From Streptomyces sp. ADI96-02 (GTDB lineage: Bacteria; Actinomycetota; Actinomycetes; Streptomycetales; Streptomycetaceae): a stretch of 64,000 nucleotides of DNA. The stretch is taken from contig NZ_ML123034.1 of NCBI RefSeq assembly GCF_003846185.1, forward strand, positions 923,136 through 987,135. Direction: 5' to 3'. A program made the translations under genes and the position numbers. Numbering within the stretch: the stretch's first letter is position 1; each line of letters starts with the position of its first letter. A model generated the notes under the pieces. It was not told where the DNA came from. It did not search any database and worked only from the letters and a program-made list of their open reading frames with translations. Below are positions 7,397-15,966 of this stretch, one piece after another.

Positions 7397-8048
7397 GGTT
7401 CCTCTCCTGACGGGTCGTGGAGCGGCGGGCGTACGGCCTCGGGGAACGAGTGCCGCGCCCACCGCTTGACCTCAACACTAGGTAAGCGGCGAGCACACGG
7501 CGTCATGCCCGCGTACCTGATTCCGGGCCTCCCGGAGGATGAGCCGTCGAGCGTCGGCGTACTCCTCTGGGTGGAGACGGGGCGCCGGACCTTGGGGTCT
7601 TCCCGGAGGGGGCGCCGGGAGGCGTCCTCCCGGGGGACCGGCTGTTCGACCAGGGCCGCCATCCTGGTCGCCCTGAAGCGCGCGGCGCGCACGACCGTGC
7701 CGTTTCGGGTGACTTCACTCACTTCGACCACCCCTCGACGGACGGCGCTCGCCACCCTTCGGCCTGCCCGGGAGGCCGCCGTCCCGTACGTCCGGGTGGT
7801 GTCCGCGGCGTCCACGACCGTCTCGACCCGGTCACCCTTCACTGATCCAATCCCCCTTCTGCGAGGGTCCTTTGAGATCTCGCACCGGCCGGGGAGCCCG
7901 GATCCGCCGCTCCCTGACCACGTTTCGGGTCTCCCACCCGGCACTGACGATCGAATCCCGGGCGAGGGCGCGGCCTCTGAGCGCGCCGGGCGCCGGGTAC
8001 GTAAGCTGTGCCTCGTCAGGCGGACCAGGCAGCGGGGATGGGCAGACG
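7397..8048. other. 650-base region with an ambiguous ORF (possible CDS 7503-7842)
   Basis: No confident gene lies here. On the minus strand a GTG at 7842, preceded by GGGGGA at a suitable distance, opens a frame with GC-rich third positions (KGDRVETVVDAADTTRTYGT) that loses Streptomyces codon use after about 100 codons and then runs into the small membrane gene. On the plus strand an ATG at 7505 (MPAYLIPGLPEDEPSSVG) shares the same GC-rich third positions, so codon bias cannot decide the strand. The region also holds the promoter of the Ser/Thr kinase. It may be a decayed gene. Confidence 0.3.
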
Positions 8049-9404
8049 ATGGCGATGATGCGGCTCCGGCGCGAGGACCCGCGTCTCGTCGGCTCGTTCC
8101 GGCTGCACCGGCGACTGGGCGCGGGCGGCATGGGCGTCGTCTACCTGGGCTCCGACCGGCGCGGACAGCGGGTCGCGCTGAAGGTGATCCGGCCCGATCT
8201 GGCGGAGGACCAGGAGTTCCGTTCGCGGTTCGCGCGCGAGGTCTCGGCCGCGCGGCGCATCCGCGGCGGGTGCACGGCCCGGCTGGTCGCCGCCGATCTG
8301 GAGGCGGACCGCCCGTGGTTCGCGACGCAGTACGTGCCCGGCCCCTCCCTGCACGACAAGGTCGCCGAGGAGGGCCCGCTGGCCGCGGCGGAGGTGGCCG
8401 CCATCGGCGCGGCGCTCTCCGAGGGGCTGGTCGCGGTGCACGAGGCCGGGGTGGTCCACCGGGACCTGAAGCCGTCGAACATCCTCCTCTCCCCCAAGGG
8501 CCCGCGCATCATCGACTTCGGCATCGCCTGGGCGACCGGGGCCAGCACCCTGACGCACGTCGGCACGGCGGTCGGTTCACCCGGGTTCCTGGCTCCGGAG
8601 CAGGTCCGGGGCGCGGCGGTGACGCCCGCGACGGACGTGTTCTCGCTCGGCGCGACCCTGGCGTACGCGGCGATGGCCGACTCCCCTTTCGGGCACGGCA
8701 GTTCCGAGGTGATGCTGTACCGCGTGGTGCACGAGGAGCCGCAGCTCCACGATGTGCACGACGCCCTGGCCCCGCTGGTGCGCGCCTGCCTGGCCAAGGA
8801 CCCCGAGGAGCGGCCGAGCACGCTGCAACTGTCCATGCGGCTCAAGGAGATCGCGGCGCGCGAGGCGCAGGGGCTGCACGAGAGCCGTCCGCCCGTGCAG
8901 CGTTCGGCGCAGGCCGACCGGCCGACCGGGCGGATGTCCGATCCGTACGCCGATCAGCACACCCGCCGCACGGAGGGCCCGTCGGCCCCGCGCCCGCAGC
9001 AGGGCAGGCGTCCGGCGCCGGGGCGTTCGGGCCCGCCGCGCACGGGCGGGTCGCGTCCGCGTCCGGCGCCGCGCGACACCACGCGTTCCGGGAAGCGGCA
9101 GGGGCCGGCGGGCGGGACGAACGGCAGGCCGGGCACGCGTTCCGGCAGCCGCACGACGTCGGCGGGCCGGCGGCCGGCCAATCCGCGGCTGCTGCGCCAG
9201 CGGCTGGTGGTGTTCGTGGTCGTGACGCTGCTGGTGGCGCTGGGCATCGCGGCTGCGCAGGGCTGCCAGGGCCCGGCGCGGGGGCTCGGCGGGAGCGAGC
9301 AGCGGACGGGGGCCGCGTACGCGCCGGAGGCGTCCGGCGCGTACGGCACGTCCGAAGTGGTCGGCGACGCGGCGGCGGATCAGGCCGCGCCGAATCCGTC
9401 CTGA
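8049..9404 (+). CDS. Membrane-anchored serine/threonine protein kinase
   Basis: This is a 451-residue PknB-type kinase. The catalytic domain (about 16-280) shows the glycine loop LGAGGMGVVYLG (23-34), K45 in VALKVI, HRDLKPSN with D139, DFG at 156-158 and APEQ in the activation segment. About 100 residues of Pro/Arg/Gly/Ser-rich linker follow, then a membrane helix near residues 383-403 (LVVFVVVTLLVALGIAAA). The extracellular tail is only about 50 residues and has no PASTA or other sensor domain. The ATG is followed by a second ATG nine bases on, and the ribosome site is weak. It stands as a single gene. Confidence 0.9.
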   Translation: MAMMRLRREDPRLVGSFRLHRRLGAGGMGVVYLGSDRRGQRVALKVIRPDLAEDQEFRSRFAREVSAARRIRGGCTARLVAADLEADRPWFATQYVPGPSLHDKVAEEGPLAAAEVAAIGAALSEGLVAVHEAGVVHRDLKPSNILLSPKGPRIIDFGIAWATGASTLTHVGTAVGSPGFLAPEQVRGAAVTPATDVFSLGATLAYAAMADSPFGHGSSEVMLYRVVHEEPQLHDVHDALAPLVRACLAKDPEERPSTLQLSMRLKEIAAREAQGLHESRPPVQRSAQADRPTGRMSDPYADQHTRRTEGPSAPRPQQGRRPAPGRSGPPRTGGSRPRPAPRDTTRSGKRQGPAGGTNGRPGTRSGSRTTSAGRRPANPRLLRQRLVVFVVVTLLVALGIAAAQGCQGPARGLGGSEQRTGAAYAPEASGAYGTSEVVGDAAADQAAPNPS

Positions 9405-9506
9405 TGCCGCGTCGGGTCGGCGGGGGCCACCGCGCGGCACGCTAGTCGGATCTGCGGACGTCCCGTCACCGCGCGCCCGGTGGCCCGTATCCGCGCAGGC
9501 CCGTGG

Positions 9507-10325
9507 TCAGTTCTCCGGGCGTCCCGTCGCCACCGCGTAGAAGGCGACGGCGGCGGCGGCCCCCACGTTCAGCGAGTCGACTCCGTGGGCCATCGGGATG
9601 CGGACCCACGCGTCGGCGGCCATCAGGGCCTGCCGCGAGAGTCCGTCGCCCTCCGCGCCGAGCATCAGCGCGACCCGCTCCATCCGGTGCGGGGCCGCCT
9701 CGTCGATGCTCGTGGCCTTGGCGTCGGGGGTGAGCGCGAGGAGTCGGAATCCCGCTTCCCGTACGGTCTCCAGCGACTTGGGCCAGGATTCGAGCCGGGC
9801 GTACGGGACGGAGAAGACCGCGCCCATCGACACCTTGACCGAACGCCGGTAGAGGGGATCGGCGCAGTCCGGGGAGAGCAGCACGGCGTCCATGCCGAGG
9901 GCCGCCGCGCTGCGGAAGATCGCACCGATGTTGGTGTGGTCGTTGACCGACTCCATGACCACCACCCGGCGTGCGGTGGTCAGCAGTTCGTCGGAGGCGG
10001 GCAGCGGTTTGCGCTGCATGGAGGCGAGGGCTCCGCGGTGGACGTGGTAGCCGGTGACGTGTTCGGCCAGCTCGGGCGTGACCGCGTACACGGGGGCCGG
10101 GACCTCGTCGATGACGTCGCGCATCAGGTCGACCCACTTGGCGGAGAGCAGCATGGACCGCATGTCGTATCCGGCGTGCCGGGCGCGTCTGATGACCTTC
10201 TCGCCCTCGGCGATGAACAGGCCCTCGGCGGGCTCGCGGCGTCGCCGCAGTTCGACGTCGGTCAGGCCGATGTAGTCGCGCAGGCGCGGGTCGTCGGGAT
10301 CGTCGACGGTGATGAGATCTGCCAC
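9507..10325 (-). CDS. SpoU/TrmH-family RNA 2'-O-methyltransferase
   Basis: The 272-residue SPOUT methyltransferase uses SAM to methylate a ribose 2'-OH in tRNA or rRNA. The three SpoU motifs are present: NHTNIGAIFRSAAALG (motif 1), LMLGAEGDGLS (motif 2) and IPMAHGVDSLNVGAAAAV (motif 3). The N-terminal substrate-binding domain (about 1-105) contains LFIAEGEKVIRRA. The GTG start gives MADLITVDDPDDPRLRDY, and an AAGG lies about 12 bases upstream. The exact RNA target is not predictable. It precedes siroheme/cobalamin genes but has no obvious link to them. Confidence 0.85.
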   Translation of the reverse strand: MADLITVDDPDDPRLRDYIGLTDVELRRRREPAEGLFIAEGEKVIRRARHAGYDMRSMLLSAKWVDLMRDVIDEVPAPVYAVTPELAEHVTGYHVHRGALASMQRKPLPASDELLTTARRVVVMESVNDHTNIGAIFRSAAALGMDAVLLSPDCADPLYRRSVKVSMGAVFSVPYARLESWPKSLETVREAGFRLLALTPDAKATSIDEAAPHRMERVALMLGAEGDGLSRQALMAADAWVRIPMAHGVDSLNVGAAAAVAFYAVATGRPEN

Positions 10326-10388
10326 AGGGTGATACTGCCTTGTCCGGTGTGTGGTGCCAACGCCTGGGAGGAGTCGGGTGGGAGCCGG

Positions 10389-11648
10389 TTACGCGGCCGG
10401 GTCGGGCCGCGGCGCGGAGTGGGGCCCGACCGCGACGACCTCGCCGATCACGATCACGGCGGGCGGGCGGACGTCCTCGGCGGCGGCGCGCTCGCCGACG
10501 TCGGCCAGGGTGGCGTCCACGCGGCGCTGTGCGGCCGTGGTGCCTTCCTGGACGAGGGCGACCGGCGTGGCCGGGTCCTTGCCGTGGGCGATGAGGGCGG
10601 CGGCGATGGCGCCGATCTTGTCGACGGCCATCAGCAGCACGAGGGTGCCGCGCAGCCGGGCGATGGCCGCCCAGTCGACCAGCGAACGCGGGTCGTCCGG
10701 CGCCACATGGCCGCTGACCACGGTGAACTCGTGGGCCACGCCGCGGTGGGTGACGGGGATGCCGGCCGCGCCGGGTACGGAGATGGTGCTGGAGATGCCG
10801 GGCACGACCGTGCAGGGGATGCCCTCGGCGGCCAGCGCCTGGGCCTCCTCCATGCCGCGGCCGAAGACGAACGGGTCGCCGCCCTTGAGCCGGACCACGG
10901 CCTTGCCCGCCTTCGCGTGGTCGATCAGCGCCTGGTTGATCGCCTCCTGGGCCATGTACCGCCCGTAGGGGATCTTCGCCGCGTCGATCACCTCGACGTG
11001 CGGCGGCAGTTCGTCGAGCAGGTCGCGGGGGCCGAGCCGGTCGGCGATGACGACGTCGGCCTCGGCGAGGAGGCGGCGACCGCGGACCGTGATCAGGTCG
11101 GGGTCGCCGGGGCCGCCGCCGACGAGCGCGACGCCGGGGGCGCGGGTGCGGTGGTGCGGGGCGGTGAGGGTGCCGTCGCGCAGGCCCTCGACGATGGCGT
11201 CGCGCAGGGCCGCGGAGTGCCGGGGGTCGCGGCCCTGGGAGGTAGTGGTGAGGACGGCGACCGTCACGTTCTCGCTGCGGCCGGTGGCCGGGGTCCAGGC
11301 CGTCGCCGCCTCGGCGTCGTCGGCCCGTACGCACCAGGTGCGGGTCCGCTCCGCCTCGGCGGAGGCGGCGTCGTTGGCGGCGGCGTCGGAGGAGGCGACC
11401 AGCGCGTACCAGGTGTCGGCGAGGTCGCCGTCCCGGTAGCGGCGGCGCTCCCAGCGGAACTCGCCGGCGGCGGCCATCGCCTCGACGGAGGGCGTCGCGG
11501 ACGGGGAGACGAGCGTGATCACGGCGCCGGTGGCGACGAGCGCGGGAAGGCGGCGCTGCGCGACCTGACCGCCGCCGACGACGACGACACGGCGGCCGTG
11601 CAGGCGCAGTCCGACGGGGTAAGCGGGGTGATCGTCGTGCTCGGCCAT
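10389..11648 (-). CDS. cobA: Uroporphyrinogen-III C-methyltransferase with precorrin-2 dehydrogenase domain
   Basis: This 419-residue bifunctional protein works at the branch between siroheme and cobalamin. The N-terminal 150 residues are a CysG-N-like Rossmann domain (RVVVVGGGQVAQRRL) that oxidises precorrin-2. From about residue 168 a tetrapyrrole methylase (SUMT) domain begins (GVALVGGGPGDPDLITVRG), continues with VVRLKGGDPFVFGRG, and uses SAM to methylate uroporphyrinogen III at C2 and C7. The middle dimerisation/ferrochelatase part of E. coli CysG looks reduced. It is the first of three corrin genes on this strand, each separated by a sizeable gap. No B12 riboswitch was seen upstream. 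Confidence 0.85.
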   Translation of the reverse strand: MAEHDDHPAYPVGLRLHGRRVVVVGGGQVAQRRLPALVATGAVITLVSPSATPSVEAMAAAGEFRWERRRYRDGDLADTWYALVASSDAAANDAASAEAERTRTWCVRADDAEAATAWTPATGRSENVTVAVLTTTSQGRDPRHSAALRDAIVEGLRDGTLTAPHHRTRAPGVALVGGGPGDPDLITVRGRRLLAEADVVIADRLGPRDLLDELPPHVEVIDAAKIPYGRYMAQEAINQALIDHAKAGKAVVRLKGGDPFVFGRGMEEAQALAAEGIPCTVVPGISSTISVPGAAGIPVTHRGVAHEFTVVSGHVAPDDPRSLVDWAAIARLRGTLVLLMAVDKIGAIAAALIAHGKDPATPVALVQEGTTAAQRRVDATLADVGERAAAEDVRPPAVIVIGEVVAVGPHSAPRPDPAA

Positions 11649-11769
11649 GGCGGTGCGGGCTCCTCGTGCGGGGTGCTGGACAGCGGGCCGCTGCGACGGT
11701 GGAGCGGCTGTGACGTGCGGAAAGGGGCGGGGCTCGGCTGGGAACCACGATACGGGGTGCCCGCGGCAC

Positions 11770-11813
11770 GGGCGGGGGCGGTGGGTCGCCCCCGGCGGCT
11801 CCCGCCCCCGCCC
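11770..11813 (-). terminator. Hairpin terminator after the bluB-cobT fusion
   Basis: A perfect 12-base-pair all-GC stem (11770-11781 with 11802-11813) surrounds a 20-base loop immediately downstream of the fusion gene's stop. There is no T run, as is usual for Streptomyces. Confidence 0.6.
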
Positions 11814-11822
11814 CTTCCCGGA

Positions 11823-14800
11823 CTACTTCTCCGTCACGCCCGCCGAGTCGAACGTCGCCACCTCGTGCATGGCGCGGGCCGCGCTCTGCACGATCGGGAG
11901 CGCCAGCAGCGCGCCCGTGCCCTCGCCCAGGCGCAGGTCGAGGTCGACCAGCGGGCGCAGGCCCAGCTTGTTCAGTGCGGCGACGTGCCCGGGTTCGGCG
12001 CTGCGGTGCCCGGCGATGCAGGCTGCCAGCGCCTCGGGGGCGATGGCCCTCGCCACCAGGGCCGCCGCGCCCGCGCTCACACCGTCCAGGATCACCGGCG
12101 TGCGCAGGGAGGCGCCGCCGAGCAGGAAGCCCGCCATCGCGGCGTGCTCCAGACCGCCGACCGCCGCGAGCACCCCGATCGGGTCGTCCGCGTCCGGCTG
12201 GTGCAGATCCAGCGCCCGGCGTACGACGTCGACCTTGCGGGCGTGCATCTCGTCGTTGATCCCGGTCCCCCGGCCGGTCACCTCGGAGGCGTCGATTCCG
12301 GTGTACACGCTGATCAGCGCGGCCGACGCGGTGGTGTTGGCGATGCCCATCTCGCCGGTGAGCAGGGCCTTGTTGCCCGCCGCCACCAGGTCGCGGGCGG
12401 TCTCGATGCCGACCTCGATCGCGGCGAGGACCTCCTCGCGGCTGAGCGCCGGCCCGGTGGTGAAGTCCGCCGTCCCGGCGCGGACCTTGCGGGGCAGCAG
12501 CCCCGGGGTGGCGGGGAGTTCCGTGGCGACGCCGACGTCGACCACGCAGACCTCGGCCCCGACCTGGGCGGCGAAGGCGTTGCAGACGGCCCCGCCGCCG
12601 AGGAAGTTCGCCACCATCTGGGCGGTGACCTCCTGCGGCCACGCCGTGACGCCCTGGGCGTGCACCCCGTGGTCGCCGGCGAAGATCGCGACGGCCGCGG
12701 GCTCCGGGATCGGCGGCGGGCACATCCGGGAGAGGCCCGACAACTGCGCCGAGATGATCTCCAGCATGCCGAGGGCCCCGGCGGGCTTGGTCATCCGCTT
12801 CTGGCGCTCCCACGCCTCGCCGAGTGCCTTCGCGTCGAGCGGACGGATGGTGGCGATGGTGTCCTGGAGCAGGTCGTGCGGCTCCGCTCCCGGCAGCGCG
12901 CGGCGGCCGTACGTCTCCTCGTGCACGACCCAGGACAGCGGGCGGCGCTTGGACCAGCCCGCCTGCACCAGCTCGGGCTCCTCGGGGAACTCGTCGACGT
13001 AACCGACGCAGAGGTACGCCACGACTTCGAGGTGTTCGGGCAGGCCGAGCGCGCGCACCATCTCGCGCTCGTCGAAGAAGCTGACCCAGCCGACGCCGAG
13101 CCCCTCCGCGCGGGCGGCGAGCCAGAGGTTCTCGACGGCGAGGGCCGAGGAGTACGGGGCCATCTGCGGCTGCGTGTGGCGGCCGAGGGTGTGCCGGCCG
13201 CCGCGCGTCGGGTCGGCGGTCACGACGATGTTGACCGGGGTGTCGAGGATGGCCTCGATCTTCAGTTCCTTGAACTGCTTGGCCCGGCCCTTGGGAAGCG
13301 ACTTGGCGTACGCGTCGCGCTGCATCTGGGCCAGCTCGTGCATGGAGCGGCGGGTCTCGGCCGAGCGGATGACGACGAAGTCCCAGGGCTGGGAGTGGCC
13401 GACGCTCGGCGCGGTGTGCGCGGCCTCCAGCACCCTGAGCAGGACCTCGTGCGGAATCGGGTCGCTGCGGAAGCCGTTGCGGATGTCCCGCCGCTCGCGC
13501 ATGACCTTCAGCACGGCCTCGCGCTCGGCGTCGTCGTAACCGGCGGCGGGCGGGTTGGCCGCCGCCGCCTGCGGGGACGGCGCCTCGGCCGGGGCCGGCT
13601 CGGCGGCGGGCCCCTCCGGGGCGGCGGGCCGCTGCTCGGCCTCGGCCTCGGGGGTCTCCTCGGCTTCGGAGGTCCCTTCGGCTTCGGAGGTCTCGATGGC
13701 TTCGGGGGTCTCCATGACCTCGGGGCCGGTGCCGTCCTCCGGCTCCGCTTCCGCCGCGGGCGCGGTGTCCGGGAGCTGCTGGGAGGCCGGCTCGGGCGCG
13801 CTGACGGCTCCGGTCTCCGCCGGTACGGGGGCGGAGGCGGGCGCGGATGCTTCGGCGGGCGCGGGCGCTGCCTCGGCGGGCTCGGTGACCGCTGCGGGCA
13901 CGGGGTCCGCGACGGGACCGGCCTCGGCGACGACGGCCTCGGGCTGGGCGTCTTCGGGCGTCGGCACCGCTTGCGGGCTCTCGGCGGCGACCGGGGCCGG
14001 GGCTGCCTCCGCGACGGTCTCGGCGGTCGCCGGGGCCGGGCCGGGGTCCGCGACCGCCTCAGCGGGCAGCGGGGCTGCCGCCTGCGGCACGGGCTGCGCG
14101 GGCGGCACGGGCTGCGCGGGCTGCGCGGGCGGCACGGACTCGGCGGGCTGCTCGGGCGCGGGCGCCGTGGCCGGCTCGGTGGCGGCGGCCGGCTGCGCGG
14201 GTGCGTCGGTCTGCGGAGCGGCCGTCGCCTCCGGGACCGGGGCCTCCACGGGGGCGGGCTGCGCCACGGCGTCGGCAGACGTCTCGGAGGCTGCCTCGGG
14301 AGCGGACTCGGAGGCGGCCTCGGGAGCCTTTTCCGGAGCCTCGGCGGGCGTCTCGGCCGGCGCTTCGGCGGGCGGCCGGGCCGCCGGGGCCTCCTCGACG
14401 AGTGCGACGGGCACGGCGGGCGGGGCCTGGGCGGTTTCCCGCACCGATGCCTCGGGCCGCGGTGCGTCCGGCACGACGACGGCGACCGGTGCTACCGGCT
14501 CGACCGGCGGCACGGCAGCGTCCACGACGGTCGGCGGCACGGGATCGGCGGGCTGCTCCGGCACGGTCCCTTCACCCGGCGCGGCGGGCCGGCCGGGCAG
14601 GGCGGCCCCGTGCGGCTCGGCGGCTGCTTCCGGGGCGGCGGGCTCCTCGGGGGGGGCGGCAGGCTCCGCGGGAACGACCGTTTCTGCCGGAACCGGAACC
14701 GGAGCCTGCACCGCGTCAGACTCCCGGGCCTGCTCCTGCTGGAGGAGCTGCTCGGGCTGCTCCGAGGGGGCCGTCGACTGCGACTCCTCCGGAGCACTCG

Positions 14801-15632
14801 GCTCGACCTGGTCGACCTGCTGGGGCTCGTCGACAGGCAGCGCCTCGGTCGGTGCGGCGGCCTGCTCGGGCACGGCCGTCACCGGCTGCTCCTGCGGCGG
14901 CTGCGCGTCCCACGGGACGCCGCCCTGCGGCGACATCTCGCCTGTCGGGGGCGCCTCTGAAGGGTGCGTCACCTCGGCCGGAGCGGCCGGAGCGATCGAG
15001 GCGTCGAGGTATTCGGGACCGGTCGCGGGCGGGCTCGCGGCGCGGGTCGGGGCCGCCGCCGGACCTCGGTCGGCCAGCGAGCGGACCACCCCGCCGGGCG
15101 AACCGCCGTACGACGGGCCCTCGTTGGCCACCGGGCCGCGGTGCAGCGGGCGTCGGGCCGGGGGCTGGGTCTGCGCGGGCGTACCGACGGGAGCGGGTGC
15201 GGGGGCCGGGATGCGTACGCCGCTGAGGTCGACGGAGCCCGAGTCGCGGCCTCCGGACTCGTGGGTGCCGTGGGTCTCCACGGGGCCCTGCGGCCCCTGG
15301 ACCTGCTCGGCGACCCGGGGCTGGTGCGCCTGGTGGGCGTGGGCGGCCTGCTCGGGAACCGCCTGCGCGGCCGGGGCGCGGGTCGGCTGCTGCTGCTGCG
15401 GCACGGCCGCCGGGGCCGGCCGGCTCTGCCCGGGCGCCTGTGCGGACTGCGGGTCGCTCCAGGCGCCCTGGGACGTCGGCATCAGCAGGAGGTCGTCGTC
15501 CTCGGCGGTGTGCCCGGTGTGCTCGGAGGGGTTGAGGAAGGTGCGCGCTTCCGGGGCGGGGACGCCCGGCTGCTCCACCATGCCTGCGTTCTCCGGCAGT
15601 CCCTCGCCCGGGACCTGGCCGGTGTCAGTCAT
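11823..15632 (-). CDS. cobT: BluB-CobT fusion with a long disordered N-terminus
   Basis: This 1269-residue protein has three parts. Residues 1 to about 695 are low-complexity Pro/Ala/Glu/Val/Gln-rich, without any fold I recognise. About 697-905 is a flavin nitroreductase-fold BluB domain (RRDIRNGF, HSQPWDFVVIR, GVGWVSFFDER), the oxygen-dependent enzyme that makes 5,6-dimethylbenzimidazole from FMN. About 920-1269 is CobT (KPAGALG, AIFAGDHGVHAQGVT, GEMGIANTT, and LGEGTGALLAL with the catalytic Glu), which attaches DMB to nicotinate mononucleotide. Fusion couples synthesis and activation of the lower B12 ligand. ATG at 15632 follows GAGGGG and begins MTDTGQVPGEG. Confidence 0.9.
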   Translation of the reverse strand: MTDTGQVPGEGLPENAGMVEQPGVPAPEARTFLNPSEHTGHTAEDDDLLLMPTSQGAWSDPQSAQAPGQSRPAPAAVPQQQQPTRAPAAQAVPEQAAHAHQAHQPRVAEQVQGPQGPVETHGTHESGGRDSGSVDLSGVRIPAPAPAPVGTPAQTQPPARRPLHRGPVANEGPSYGGSPGGVVRSLADRGPAAAPTRAASPPATGPEYLDASIAPAAPAEVTHPSEAPPTGEMSPQGGVPWDAQPPQEQPVTAVPEQAAAPTEALPVDEPQQVDQVEPSAPEESQSTAPSEQPEQLLQQEQARESDAVQAPVPVPAETVVPAEPAAPPEEPAAPEAAAEPHGAALPGRPAAPGEGTVPEQPADPVPPTVVDAAVPPVEPVAPVAVVVPDAPRPEASVRETAQAPPAVPVALVEEAPAARPPAEAPAETPAEAPEKAPEAASESAPEAASETSADAVAQPAPVEAPVPEATAAPQTDAPAQPAAATEPATAPAPEQPAESVPPAQPAQPVPPAQPVPQAAAPLPAEAVADPGPAPATAETVAEAAPAPVAAESPQAVPTPEDAQPEAVVAEAGPVADPVPAAVTEPAEAAPAPAEASAPASAPVPAETGAVSAPEPASQQLPDTAPAAEAEPEDGTGPEVMETPEAIETSEAEGTSEAEETPEAEAEQRPAAPEGPAAEPAPAEAPSPQAAAANPPAAGYDDAEREAVLKVMRERRDIRNGFRSDPIPHEVLLRVLEAAHTAPSVGHSQPWDFVVIRSAETRRSMHELAQMQRDAYAKSLPKGRAKQFKELKIEAILDTPVNIVVTADPTRGGRHTLGRHTQPQMAPYSSALAVENLWLAARAEGLGVGWVSFFDEREMVRALGLPEHLEVVAYLCVGYVDEFPEEPELVQAGWSKRRPLSWVVHEETYGRRALPGAEPHDLLQDTIATIRPLDAKALGEAWERQKRMTKPAGALGMLEIISAQLSGLSRMCPPPIPEPAAVAIFAGDHGVHAQGVTAWPQEVTAQMVANFLGGGAVCNAFAAQVGAEVCVVDVGVATELPATPGLLPRKVRAGTADFTTGPALSREEVLAAIEVGIETARDLVAAGNKALLTGEMGIANTTASAALISVYTGIDASEVTGRGTGINDEMHARKVDVVRRALDLHQPDADDPIGVLAAVGGLEHAAMAGFLLGGASLRTPVILDGVSAGAAALVARAIAPEALAACIAGHRSAEPGHVAALNKLGLRPLVDLDLRLGEGTGALLALPIVQSAARAMHEVATFDSAGVTEK
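13560..15560 (-). repeat. Low-complexity Pro/Ala/Glu coding stretch of the BluB-CobT gene
   Basis: About 2 kb of the gene encodes a compositionally biased sequence dominated by Ala, Pro, Glu and Val with irregular AEAPAET- or EAPE-like phrases, but no strict tandem unit. Reading frames on the opposite strand stay open across it (Ser/Gly/Ala-rich), an artefact of the GC bias. Confidence 0.7.
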
Positions 15633-15966
15633 GCGTACCCCTCGCCCATCGTCAGTGCTCCTTCGGCCCTTCGCCCGGGACGCCGAACCACGGCACACCG
15701 GTGCTCGTCATCAAGAACGAGCGGCCTCGCCGCGCGGCACGAAACGCCCGCGGACCTGTTCCATTCTCGCGGCCGTTAGCCACCCCGGCGGTCGGTTCCG
15801 CCGCGGTGCGCTGTGGACTGCGCCACGTCGCGCGTCCCCCCGGATTGTGCCGTACCACAGCGCGGACCAAAACAGTCCACTTTTCCGGACATTGACGAAC
15901 GAAACGACGAACGGCCGGGCGCGGTACAACAATCGGCCAGCCTACCTCCCGTACCGTCCCGAACGG
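15633..15966. other. 334-base gap between cobL and bluB-cobT
   Basis: No ORF with believable codon use was found. The gap separates two minus-strand genes and presumably carries the promoter of the fusion. A slightly AT-richer patch at about 15850-15935 is the likeliest promoter location, but no clear -35/-10 pair was found. It lacks the conserved core of a cobalamin riboswitch. Confidence 0.4.

Noticed and set aside
6302..9445. Plus-strand ORF of 1047 codons across the APH-fold, small membrane and kinase genes
   Set aside because: It runs antisense or out of frame to genes with clear motifs and is Arg/Gly/Ala-rich, the usual shadow of GC bias.
11649..11822. Possible cobalamin riboswitch before cobA
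   Set aside because: The conserved B12-box core is absent from this gap and from 15633-15966. Only terminator-like hairpins were seen.
9480..14960. Plus-strand ORF of 1826 codons
   Set aside because: It covers the opposite strand of the methyltransferase, cobA and bluB-cobT genes. Its composition (Gly/Arg/Asp/Leu) and lack of any domain show that it is a shadow.
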